Positions 1 through 5,351 of a stretch of DNA of 5,351 nt are shown piece by piece. Origin of the DNA: Gaiellasilicea sp045403015 (GTDB lineage Bacteria; Actinomycetota; Thermoleophilia; Gaiellales; Gaiellaceae); the NCBI GenBank assembly GCA_045403015.1, contig JAXIPI010000261.1, positions 1 through 5,351 on the forward strand, in the 5' to 3' direction. The notes under the pieces were generated by a model, which was not told the origin of the DNA, ran no database searches, and saw nothing but the letters and a program-made list of their open reading frames with translations. The stretch's first letter is position 1, and each line of letters begins with the position of its first letter. The translations under genes and the position numbers were made by a program.

Positions 1-83
1 GGCGGTGTCCGCCGCCGCCGCAGCGATGCCCCCTCCCCATCGTGCCGCCGAGGCGCAGGCCGAACAGCCTCTTCGGGCAATGA
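1..83 (+). CDS. Possible 3' end of an upstream gene (proline/arginine-rich tail), partial
   Basis: The frame beginning at base 3 is open from the left edge to a TGA at 81-83. It would encode a short tail rich in Pro and Arg that ends PNSLFGQ. The stop lies 64 bases before the next well-supported start (148), a natural spacing for consecutive genes on one strand. Two other plus-strand frames are also open here (one to 126, one to 316), so the choice rests only on composition and spacing. No family is recognisable in 26 residues. This could equally be non-coding leader sequence. Confidence 0.22.
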   Translation, partial: RCPPPPQRCPLPIVPPRRRPNSLFGQ

Positions 84-135
84 GGTGTGCCCGCGGGACT
101 CTGGCGGCTCCGGATCGGCGCGGTGAGAATCAACC

Positions 136-143
136 GAGGAGGA
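136..143 (+). promoter_or_regulatory. Strong Shine-Dalgarno for the GNRAV-motif gene
   Basis: GAGGAGGA lies four bases before the GTG at 148, so the AGGAGG core ends five bases before the start. This near-perfect anti-SD complement decides the GTG start over the other open frames crossing the same stretch. I saw no convincing -35/-10 pair in bases 1-135, so the promoter may lie further left or the gene may be read through from upstream. Confidence 0.8.
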
Positions 144-147
144 AGTT

Positions 148-423
148 GTGTCGCGGGAACGGACGGACGCGATCGAGAGGGAGGCTTCGGCGAGGCACAC
201 AAGTAGCCGCCCTGCCTCCCGGTCTGGTGGGGCGCTGTCCGCGCACGCGGGGTTGCTGCTCTCGCTGCACCGGAGCTTCGGCAATCGCGCGGTCGAAGGG
301 CTCGTACAGCGCATGAAGGAGCAGAACAAGAAGACCGTCATCGATACGCTCACCGCGCTCAACCAGTACCTGAAGCAGCTCAATCTGAGTTTCCGGATCG
401 GCCTCGACGACTTCGAGGACTAA
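148..423 (+). CDS. eCIS-cargo-like N-terminal fragment with GNRAV motif (91 aa, ends at in-frame TAA)
   Basis: This small protein starts at GTG behind a strong SD. Residues 1-34 are Ser/Arg/Ala-rich and probably disordered. Residues 37-55 contain LLSLHRSFGNRAVEGLVQR, matching the 'L(Q/H)RxxGNRAVxxLLQR' sequence that I know as recurrent near the N-terminus of proteins encoded beside extracellular contractile injection systems, including DUF4157 proteins. In those families it may mark cargo. Residues 56-91 are a charged, probably helical segment. The TAA at 421-423 ends the frame, but the same frame continues open with coding-like composition to 840, so this is probably the first part of a 230-residue protein. 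The fragment may still be expressed as a short product. The motif recognition is confident. The cargo role is inferred, and supported by tail-like genes to the right. Confidence 0.7.
   Translation: MSRERTDAIEREASARHTSSRPASRSGGALSAHAGLLLSLHRSFGNRAVEGLVQRMKEQNKKTVIDTLTALNQYLKQLNLSFRIGLDDFED
421..423 (+). other. In-frame TAA splitting a longer coding frame (148-840)
   Basis: The GTG 148 frame reads ...GLDDFED, TAA, then APKPAQLDEAVAAS... and stays open for another 138 sense codons to the TGA at 838-840. No frameshift is needed to join the halves. One substitution (for example GAA, CAA or AAA to TAA) would explain the break. In the 21 codons between this stop and the first alternative start (487), 16 end in G or C, as expected for coding sequence here. 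A recent nonsense mutation, a sequencing error or a genuinely split gene all fit. Confidence 0.7.
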
Positions 424-486
424 GCACCCAAACCCGCGCAGCTCGACGAGGCGGTCGCCGCATCACCGAAGGTTGTCAACGGGAAG

Positions 487-840
487 GTGACGAAGAAGGA
501 CCTCGTCGGCGATCTGAAGGTTTCACTCGCGGCCGTCCAGAAGCCCAAGCAGGCTGAGGATCCGCTCGAAGTCCGCAAGAAGAAGGCCTGGCAGGTCCCG
601 AAGTCCCAAGACGGCTACATCGGCGGGGCGGCAAACGAACCGCACGTGCACACCTACGGCGCCGACTTTCACGTGAAGATCGGAGCCGACCGCAAGAACA
701 TCGTCGCGAACGGCAAGCTGAGTGCGGGTGTCCTAAAGGACGCCCGGCTGGCACTCACCGAGCACGCCCGCGGGAACGTTCTCAACGCCGCGATCGACCG
801 GGCCTTGCTGGAGCGCAAGTTCGACCTGGACACGTACTGA
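487..840 (+). CDS. C-terminal half of the split cargo-like gene; hypothetical protein with PHVHTYGADFHVKIG motif
   Basis: The first available start downstream of the TAA is GTG 487, giving 117 residues, but open frame and coding-like codons extend back to 424. The true N-terminus is therefore probably the GTG at 148. A weak purine stretch (GGGAAG) directly abuts GTG 487, which is a poor SD. The N-terminal 35 residues are Lys-rich and linker-like. Around residues 40-80 there is a Gly/His/aromatic-rich segment (YIGGAANEPHVHTYGADFHV) followed by KIGADRKNIVANGKL, which suggests a small beta-rich domain. The last 40 residues look helical (DARLALTEHARGN, AAIDRALLERKFDLD). I do not recognise a named family. 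Alternating histidines could bind metal or be structural. Given the GNRAV segment upstream in the same frame, an eCIS-associated cargo domain is the best guess. As a separate protein it might also be an orphaned pseudogene remnant. Confidence 0.6.
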   Translation: MTKKDLVGDLKVSLAAVQKPKQAEDPLEVRKKKAWQVPKSQDGYIGGAANEPHVHTYGADFHVKIGADRKNIVANGKLSAGVLKDARLALTEHARGNVLNAAIDRALLERKFDLDTY

Positions 841-869
841 GGCGAGCCACGAGGCGGCGTTCGCGGCGG

Positions 870-884
870 CGGCCAGGTCGGCCG
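870..884 (+). terminator. Weak GC hairpin, possible terminator
   Basis: CGGCC AGGTC GGCCG forms a perfect 5-bp stem with a 5-base loop, 30 bases after the stop at 840. No T-run follows, so this is not a standard intrinsic terminator. High-GC actinobacteria do use stem-only terminators, but such short repeats also arise by chance at this GC content. Confidence 0.2.
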
Positions 885-907
885 GGGCGACGTGGCGCAA
901 AACACGG

Positions 908-937
908 TTGACTCTTGTTGGCGGAGCGCCATAGTCT
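908..937 (+). promoter_or_regulatory. Sigma-70-like promoter for the regulator gene
   Basis: TTGACT at 908-913 matches the -35 consensus at five of six positions. TAGTCT at 932-937 matches the TAnnnT form of actinobacterial -10 boxes, with an 18-base spacer. Transcription would start near 943-946, leaving a leader of about 27 bases that contains a modest AGG SD (959-961), ten bases before the TTG start. Position, spacing and lower local GC all support a real promoter. I saw no clear operator repeat over it. Confidence 0.6.
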
Positions 938-971
938 GTGCTTTCACGTCTAACGAACAGGTCGTCGCGAA

Positions 972-3830
972 TTGCCGCACGCCGGCCGCCCCGGCACCCA
1001 TTTCGCGCGTAGGAACCCCCAGCTCGCTGACGCGCATGGACTCCCTCGCCAGCGCCTGCTTGCGCTGCTTCCGGAGCTCTGGAAAGGTCGCTTCGGCCTC
1101 GTCGTAGCACCGGCGGGCTCGGGCAAAACGACCCTCCTGACGCAGTTCGCAGCCGCGGCCGGCTGCCCCTTCGCCTACCACTGCGCCGATGGCCGCCAGG
1201 CAGGCGCCGAAAGCTTTCTCGCCGCCCTCGGCGCATCGCTCGCGCCTGTTGTGCGCGGCAGCGAGCACGATTGGACGACAGTCGACGAGGCCGCGCTCTC
1301 GGTCGGGCGCGCCGCGCCGGAGCGGTTGTTGCTGTTGATCGACGACTTCCACCTGCTCGAGGAGACTCCGGCCGAGCAGACCCTCGAACAGCTGCTCGCA
1401 TGCGCGCCGCCGCAACTCGGCGTCGTCATCGGCTCGCGGTCACGACCCCACTTCAACTGGCCACGCCTGCTCGTCTCCGGTGCGTTGCTCGAAATCGACG
1501 GCGAGGCTCTCCGGTTCAGGTCGTGGGAGGTCGAGAGGCTCTTCGTCGACGTGTACGCCGAACCGCTGCCGCCGGAAGATCTGGCGAAGCTCGCTCGCCG
1601 CACCGAAGGGTGGGCTGCCGGGCTGAAGCTGTTCCACCTCGCGACGCAAGGGAGACCTGCAGCCGAGCGGCGGCGCGTCCTCCACGCGCTTGGCAAGCGC
1701 TGGAGCGTGGCGCGCGAATACCTCACACGCAACGTCCTCGACGGTCTCGAAGCCGCGTTGCGCGACTTCCTCGTCGACACGTGCGTGCTGACGACGCTCT
1801 CGGGGCAGCTTTGTGACGACCTGCTCGGACGAACCGGCTCGGCTCGCCTGCTGCGCGAGCTCGAAGAGCGGCAGCTCTTCACATACGAGCTCGATGACGG
1901 CTCCTACCGCTACCACGACACGTTGCGCTCGCAGCTGGAGGCGACGCTCGTCGAGCGGCTCGGTGAGAGCGAAGCACGAGACCGGTTCTGTCGCGCAGGC
2001 GAACTGCTCGAAGGCGAGGCGCTGCTCCCGGACGCGCTTCACGCGTACTGCCGTGCGGAGGCCTGGGGCGAGGTCGAGCGCCTCCTCGGACGCGACGGGC
2101 ACCAGATCGTCGATGGCCGACCGGTGTGGCTCGACGTCATCCCGCCTGCCATCTTGCGGATGGATGCGTGGCTGCAGCTGACCGTGGCGCGCCAGCAGCG
2201 CGCGGTCGCCCGCTTCGACGCAGCGATCGAGACGTATCGCGCGGCCGAGAGCTGCTCTAACGGGTCGGCCGCGATCGAGCTCTGCCGCCGCGAACGGATC
2301 GAGCTCGAGACCTGGGTCGAGCCGCACCCGCCGCCCGCGCTCGATGCGCTCGGACTGCTACGCACCGCGACGATCCGCGATCCGCGGTCCGCCCGCCGTC
2401 AGGCGACGCGACTCGGGACGCCAGAAGGCCTTGTCGTGAGCGGGCTCGCTGCGCTACTCGAGGGGCGGTGCCACGACGCAGCTGCTCTGCTCGCACGCGC
2501 GCGGGACGAGCGCGATCAGACCGCGGGGTTCGCCGCTGCGGCGCAGCTCGGCCTCGCCGTGGCGCACTTGCTCGCAGGTGATCAGAGCGGCGCGGCCGAG
2601 GCGCGGCTCGCGGCAGAGCAGGCGGAGCGCACCGGCGTCACGTGGCTCGCGCGCCTGGCGCATGCGCCGCTCGCGCTCGCCGACCCCGTCCGCGGTGGTC
2701 TCTCCGCGACCGAGGCGCGCGTGACGAGCGAGTTCGAGCGGCACGCGTGGGGCGTGCATCTGTCTGCGCTCGTCGAAGGGTTAGGCGCGCTCAACGCAGG
2801 CGAGGCTCCCGTCGAGTTGCTCGAGGCGACGACGAGCGGCTTCCGCGACCTCGGCGCAGCGGTGCTCGAGACGTGGGCGCGCGGCGCGCTCGCGGTCGCA
2901 CTCGCTCGCGCGGGGGACCCGAGAGCCGGGAACGAGGCGCGTGCGGCCGAGCGGCTCGGCCGCCAATCCGGTGTCAGTGCAGCGCAGGCTCTCGCCTACC
3001 TTGCGCTCGCAGAGCTCGATGCCGACCCGAGCTCCGAATATCAGGAGCTCGCGCGGGCGCTCCAAGAGGAGTGCGGGCTCCTCGGCCTGCCCGGAGCCGC
3101 AGGGACGCAGACGCGCGAGCCCGTCGTGGCGGCGGCCGAGAAGACGTGGGCGCTTCGTTGCCTCGGTGGGTTACGGCTGAGCCTGCGGGGCCGTGAAGCG
3201 GATCTTCGTGCGGTCACGCCCCAAGTCCGAAGCCTCCTGCGGCTGCTCGCACTGCACGAGGGTCGGCCCGTCCATCGCGAGGTGCTGATGGAGGCCCTCT
3301 GGCCCGGGCGCGATCCGGTGTCGGGCGGCCGCACCCTTCAGGTGCTCGTCTCGAGTCTCCGCAAGGCACTCCAACCGGACCGCGGGCGTGGCGACGACAC
3401 GCTCGTGGTCCGCGACGGCGATGCGTACCGGCTCGCCCTGCCGGAAGGGTCTGAGATCGATCTAACTGCGTTTCACGAAGCTCTGGGCGGTGCAAGAGCG
3501 AGCAAGGACCCCCAGCTCTGGGCGATCGCGTACGCCGGTGCGCTCGACCTCTACGTTGGTGATCTGTTTCCGGAGGAAGGGCCGGCCGAGTGGGTGGTCG
3601 AACCACGCGAGCTGCTGCTCGAAGAAGCGCTCGAGGCTGCGCGCGGCTTGGCCGAGTCCCTGCTGGCGCTCGGCGATCCGCTCGCTGCGGCTCGTGCGTG
3701 CCGGCGCGGTCTCGCCCTCGAACGGCGGGACGCAGCGCTGTGGCGGCTCTGCGTCGAGGCGTACGAGGCGGCCGGTGACCCGCTCTCGGCGGACCGGGCC
3801 CGCGAGCGGCAGCACCGCGCGCTCGTGTAG
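972..3830 (+). CDS. MalT/LAL-like STAND ATPase with C-terminal SARP-type wHTH-BTAD, transcriptional activator (952 aa)
   Basis: This is a large cytoplasmic transcription activator. The N-terminal STAND P-loop module has the conserved entry LPRQRLLALL (24-33), Walker A APAGSGKTT (46-54), Walker B LLLLIDD (119-125), a sensor-like GSRSRP (154-159) and the MalT-family GWAAGLKL (213-220). A long Ala/Leu/Arg-rich helical region (about 330-720) fits TPR-like repeats for signal or protein binding. From about 727, ALRCLGGLRLSLRG begins an OmpR-like winged helix (LLRLLALHEGRPVHREVLMEALWP), and from about 830 IDLTAFHEAL begins a BTAD helical domain to the end. In typical SARPs (AfsR) wHTH-BTAD is N-terminal and the ATPase follows; here the order is reversed, an arrangement known in other MalT/BTAD proteins. 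TTG 972 is the first start after an in-frame TAA (951-953), and the conserved residues at 24-33 exclude much later starts. ATP binding presumably gates activation. The ligand is unknown. It probably controls the adjacent tail-like cluster (inference from neighbourhood). Confidence 0.9.
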   Translation: MPHAGRPGTHFARRNPQLADAHGLPRQRLLALLPELWKGRFGLVVAPAGSGKTTLLTQFAAAAGCPFAYHCADGRQAGAESFLAALGASLAPVVRGSEHDWTTVDEAALSVGRAAPERLLLLIDDFHLLEETPAEQTLEQLLACAPPQLGVVIGSRSRPHFNWPRLLVSGALLEIDGEALRFRSWEVERLFVDVYAEPLPPEDLAKLARRTEGWAAGLKLFHLATQGRPAAERRRVLHALGKRWSVAREYLTRNVLDGLEAALRDFLVDTCVLTTLSGQLCDDLLGRTGSARLLRELEERQLFTYELDDGSYRYHDTLRSQLEATLVERLGESEARDRFCRAGELLEGEALLPDALHAYCRAEAWGEVERLLGRDGHQIVDGRPVWLDVIPPAILRMDAWLQLTVARQQRAVARFDAAIETYRAAESCSNGSAAIELCRRERIELETWVEPHPPPALDALGLLRTATIRDPRSARRQATRLGTPEGLVVSGLAALLEGRCHDAAALLARARDERDQTAGFAAAAQLGLAVAHLLAGDQSGAAEARLAAEQAERTGVTWLARLAHAPLALADPVRGGLSATEARVTSEFERHAWGVHLSALVEGLGALNAGEAPVELLEATTSGFRDLGAAVLETWARGALAVALARAGDPRAGNEARAAERLGRQSGVSAAQALAYLALAELDADPSSEYQELARALQEECGLLGLPGAAGTQTREPVVAAAEKTWALRCLGGLRLSLRGREADLRAVTPQVRSLLRLLALHEGRPVHREVLMEALWPGRDPVSGGRTLQVLVSSLRKALQPDRGRGDDTLVVRDGDAYRLALPEGSEIDLTAFHEALGGARASKDPQLWAIAYAGALDLYVGDLFPEEGPAEWVVEPRELLLEEALEAARGLAESLLALGDPLAAARACRRGLALERRDAALWRLCVEAYEAAGDPLSADRARERQHRALV

Positions 3831-3836
3831 CCGGGC

Positions 3837-4943
3837 TCAGTCCCTGTCGAAGAACTCGATTTCGGTGATCGCCCCCTTTAACTTGGGGTTGTCGTTGCTG
3901 TGGACGCCCCGGATCGTGACCACGACGAGCGCCACGTTCGCGTGCTTGCCGGTCGAGAAGCGCTGCGGCGTCGGCGTGTTCTTGAGCTCGAACGGCCCCT
4001 CGATCCCGATGACGCAATGAGCGCCATGTCGCAACCACACGGGAAAGACGGCCCGGCTGCGTTGCTCGCACTCGGATTCCCGGGGCGGATTGGGGTCCCA
4101 GCGGTAGAACGTCATCTGGAGCGATGTGGGCACAATTGTTGTCCCGGTCGGGTCGCCGGCGAAGACGACAAACTCCTCGATGTGGTGCACGGCCGGGTTG
4201 AAGGTCACTCTGATCTTGTCGGGCACTCCAGGTGGGGTCCTCGTCTGCCAGTAGGTGCTCAGGTTGCGGTCGAAGGCATCGCCGGGAGGGTGCGGGATCT
4301 TCACCCACTTCTTCCCCCGCTTCTCCACCCGCGGCGGGTTGACGCTCGCCGGGTACACCGGGTTGAAGCGCGGGAAGAGCGCCTCGCGAGCCACCCCGTA
4401 GCTGTGCGTCGCACCCGCCGAGGCCGGCCCCCATGCCTTGATGGCGCCGATCAGGAGCGCGCCTGCCAGGAGTAACCCGGCGGTGACGATGAATCCGGTA
4501 CGAATCGGGTCGTCCTTGCTGAGGAGTGGCTTGGGCGGGTGTGCCCGCTCGGTTGCTCGCAGCGGCGGTTTCTCGAGACCCAGAAAGCGCCGCAGACTCC
4601 AGGGTGGCTTCGACGTCTCGCCATCGGCGATGGGCCACCTGCAGTTCCAGCAGAGGTCGCCGGACGCGGGGTTGAGCTGTTCGCACGTCTCGTTCCGGCA
4701 ATGTACGAAACGCGTCGACCCAGCCGGGGGGGCGGGCGGCTCGGATGTGGGCTCGTGTTGTCCGGGCGGCCACTCGTCGTCACTCGCAGCGGTCGCATCG
4801 GCGGCCCTTCCGTCCGGCTCGGCGTCCGTCTGTTGCTCGCCGGTCGTGACCGAGTAGTCGAGGAACGCGCCGCACTCGCAGAAGATCGCGTCGGGCTTCC
4901 GCTTGCGATGGCAGTCTCGGCACGTTGCCTCGACGGACGTCAT
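3837..4943 (-). CDS. CisA-like single-pass membrane protein: two zinc-ribbon-like motifs, TM helix, F5/8C/NADase-type beta-sandwich-like domain (368 aa)
   Basis: The start is ATG 4943-4941, with GGAGGTGA just upstream and an ATGA overlap with the preceding gene's stop. Residues 8-24 hold a zinc-ribbon-like Cys set (C8, C11, C22, C24). An acidic, Pro-rich linker (36-76) leads to a second set (C82, C87, C98, C101). Basic residues (118-148) precede one hydrophobic helix (about 150-168), predicting N-in/C-out topology with no cleaved signal. Residues about 180-368 resemble discoidin (F5/8 type C) or NADase-type glycan-binding domains: PPGDAFDRNLSTYWQT, then alternating beta strands, ending AITEIEFFDRD. 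C292 and C310 could form a disulfide outside. The likely role is to link a cytoplasmic contractile particle to the envelope. The layout (cytoplasmic tail, one TM, lectin-like outer domain) recalls CisA, needed for CIS firing in Streptomyces. This is inferred from architecture and neighbours, not from sequence identity. Otherwise it is a generic zinc-ribbon/discoidin membrane protein. Confidence 0.85.
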   Translation of the reverse strand: MTSVEATCRDCHRKRKPDAIFCECGAFLDYSVTTGEQQTDAEPDGRAADATAASDDEWPPGQHEPTSEPPAPPAGSTRFVHCRNETCEQLNPASGDLCWNCRWPIADGETSKPPWSLRRFLGLEKPPLRATERAHPPKPLLSKDDPIRTGFIVTAGLLLAGALLIGAIKAWGPASAGATHSYGVAREALFPRFNPVYPASVNPPRVEKRGKKWVKIPHPPGDAFDRNLSTYWQTRTPPGVPDKIRVTFNPAVHHIEEFVVFAGDPTGTTIVPTSLQMTFYRWDPNPPRESECEQRSRAVFPVWLRHGAHCVIGIEGPFELKNTPTPQRFSTGKHANVALVVVTIRGVHSNDNPKLKGAITEIEFFDRD

Positions 4944-5351
4944 GCCGTCACCTCCACCTCTGTGAGCGCGACGTGCGCCGGCTTCACCCTCTCCGCCACG
5001 CGGCGCACGAGCTGCTCTACGCTCACGACCTCCCCTGCGCGCGCGCGCCGTTCCTCGCCGAGCGCGACGCTGATCTTCATCCGGGGTCCGGTCTTCATCC
5101 GGGGTCCGGCGCCGGCCGTGGGGAATTTCGGGGCCTCGCCGTCGTCGAGTGCGACCGCCGCAAGTGCCCACACGCCGCCGCTTTCCCTGATCGTGATCTG
5201 CTCGGGTTTGACGTCCACGAAGATCGCGACGACGTTCTCCACGCCGAGCATCGTGCCGCGCTGGCGGTGGCGCTTGACTGCGTCCGCCACGAGCCGGCGA
5301 CGGAGCTCCGCCGGGCGCCCTAGTTTCTCCCACTCGCGCTGATCGATGCGG
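4940..5351 (-). CDS. Phage tail protein I-like (TIGR02242-type) CIS baseplate component, 5' end outside window
   Basis: The frame is open from the right edge (first full codon at 5350) to TGA 4942-4940, giving 136 visible residues with the N-terminus missing. An internal GTG at 5290 could start a 116-residue product, but conserved-looking sequence precedes it (REWEKLGRPAELRRRL). The order 'RRRL..A...R.RGT..G....', an 'I.ESGG' strand segment, a variable middle, then 'V..LV..VAERVKPAHV....EV' fits the pattern I know for the phage tail protein domain TIGR02242, found in phage tail-like and eCIS particles. There it is thought to be a baseplate or tail-tip component. A tandem 18-base repeat doubles a GPRMK segment in the variable loop (5074-5109). 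The gene is translationally coupled to the membrane-protein gene by an ATGA overlap. The family call is from motif memory. A divergent unrelated protein remains possible. Confidence 0.7.
   Translation of the reverse strand, partial: RIDQREWEKLGRPAELRRRLVADAVKRHRQRGTMLGVENVVAIFVDVKPEQITIRESGGVWALAAVALDDGEAPKFPTAGAGPRMKTGPRMKISVALGEERRARAGEVVSVEQLVRRVAERVKPAHVALTEVEVTA
4948..4955 (-). promoter_or_regulatory. Perfect Shine-Dalgarno inside the tail gene, for the membrane protein
   Basis: On the minus strand GGAGGTGA is an eight-base complement to the 16S anti-SD (TCACCTCC). It ends four bases before ATG 4943. It lies within the last codons of the upstream gene (EVEVTA), so coding and initiation signals coincide. 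It rules out the much longer Arg-rich in-frame extension to 5333 as the true start. Confidence 0.85.
5074..5109. repeat. Tandem 18-bp perfect direct repeat (two copies) within the tail gene
   Basis: The 18-base unit TCTTCATCCGGGGTCCGG occurs at 5074-5091 and again, identical, at 5092-5109. Eighteen bases equal six codons, so the frame is kept and the protein gains a second GPRMK (GPRMK-T-GPRMK). Perfect identity suggests a recent slippage duplication. The site falls in what looks like a variable loop between beta strands. Confidence 0.9.

Larger units (their letters stand above)
841..971. other. Intergenic region upstream of the SARP/STAND regulator
   Basis: These 131 bases separate the split cargo-like gene from the regulator. 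They hold a short all-GC inverted repeat at 870-884 (CGGCC, 5-base loop, GGCCG) without a U-tract, a longer-range repeat GCCACG (846-851) / CGTGGC (891-896), and a promoter at 908-937. The GC content falls visibly from 897 onward, as is common at promoters in GC-rich genomes. An open frame with a possible start at 892 crosses the region but has no protein-like features. Confidence 0.5.

Noticed and set aside
5..316. Plus-strand frame overlapping the GNRAV gene
   Set aside because: Low-complexity Ala/Arg content, no SD, and conflicts with the frame holding the strong SD and GNRAV motif.
846..896. GCCACG/CGTGGC inverted repeat as an operator or terminator
   Set aside because: Six-base arms 39 bases apart are expected by chance at this GC content, and there is no T-run or second copy.
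669..1415. Minus-strand frames (248 and 222 residues) across the intergenic region
   Set aside because: Arg-rich shadows that span the promoter and two plus-strand genes. No SD or family features.
1440..2327. 295-residue minus-strand frame inside the regulator
   Set aside because: Antisense shadow of the regulator. No recognisable domain, and the opposite strand has Walker motifs and conserved MalT features.
3214..4773. 519-residue minus-strand open frame crossing both the regulator and membrane-protein genes
   Set aside because: Arg/Pro/Ala-rich sequence without motifs, overlapping two genes with clear domains. It is an open-frame artefact of high GC.
3837..5333. Long minus-strand frame of 498 residues, start at 5333
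   Set aside because: Its first 130 residues are Arg/Gly-rich frame-shadow of the tail gene. The perfect SD and ATGA coupling place the real start at ATG 4943, where the first zinc-ribbon-like motif begins.
1..5351. CRISPR arrays, tRNA/rRNA genes, insertion sequences, attachment sites
   Set aside because: No spaced repeat arrays, tRNA-like cloverleaf, transposase motifs or terminal inverted repeats seen by eye.

Overview
The window is very GC-rich, with strong GC preference at third codon positions, GTG and TTG starts and Shine-Dalgarno sites close to the full anti-SD complement. With a SARP/MalT-type regulator present, this suggests an actinobacterium, for example Thermoleophilia or a streptomycete relative. 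That placement is an inference, since no marker gene is present. The gene content looks like the edge of a contractile injection system (CIS/eCIS) cluster, i.e. a phage-tail-like protein translocation machine.

Left part, plus strand: a possible gene end (to 83) is followed by a small gene with an excellent SD and a GTG start at 148. Its N-terminal region carries the 'LxxxGNRAVxxLxQR' type sequence that recurs in eCIS-associated cargo and DUF4157-type proteins. The frame is interrupted by a single TAA at 421-423, then stays open in the same frame to 840. The second half encodes a compact domain with a His-rich 'PHVHTYGADFHVKIG' stretch. The pair looks like one cargo-like gene split by a nonsense codon, or two natural pieces.

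Middle, plus strand: after a 131-base intergenic region with a recognisable sigma-70-like promoter (908-937), a 952-residue regulator starts at TTG 972. It has a MalT/LAL-like STAND ATPase module, a long alpha-helical repeat region, and a C-terminal winged-helix plus BTAD (SARP-type) module. It is a candidate cluster regulator.

Right part, minus strand: two translationally coupled genes (ATGA overlap, 4940-4943) run towards the regulator and end only 6 bases from its stop. The upstream one, cut by the window edge, resembles the C-terminal region of phage tail protein domain TIGR02242 (tail protein I-like). The downstream one encodes a single-pass membrane protein: two cytoplasmic Cys4 zinc-ribbon-like motifs, a disordered linker, one TM helix and an extracytoplasmic F5/8C/NADase-type beta-sandwich-like domain. 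This architecture recalls the CisA-type membrane protein needed for CIS firing in Streptomyces.

Working model (inference): the tail gene supplies a baseplate component, the membrane protein couples the cytoplasmic particle to the envelope, the SARP/STAND protein controls expression, and the small GNRAV gene is a possibly decayed cargo.
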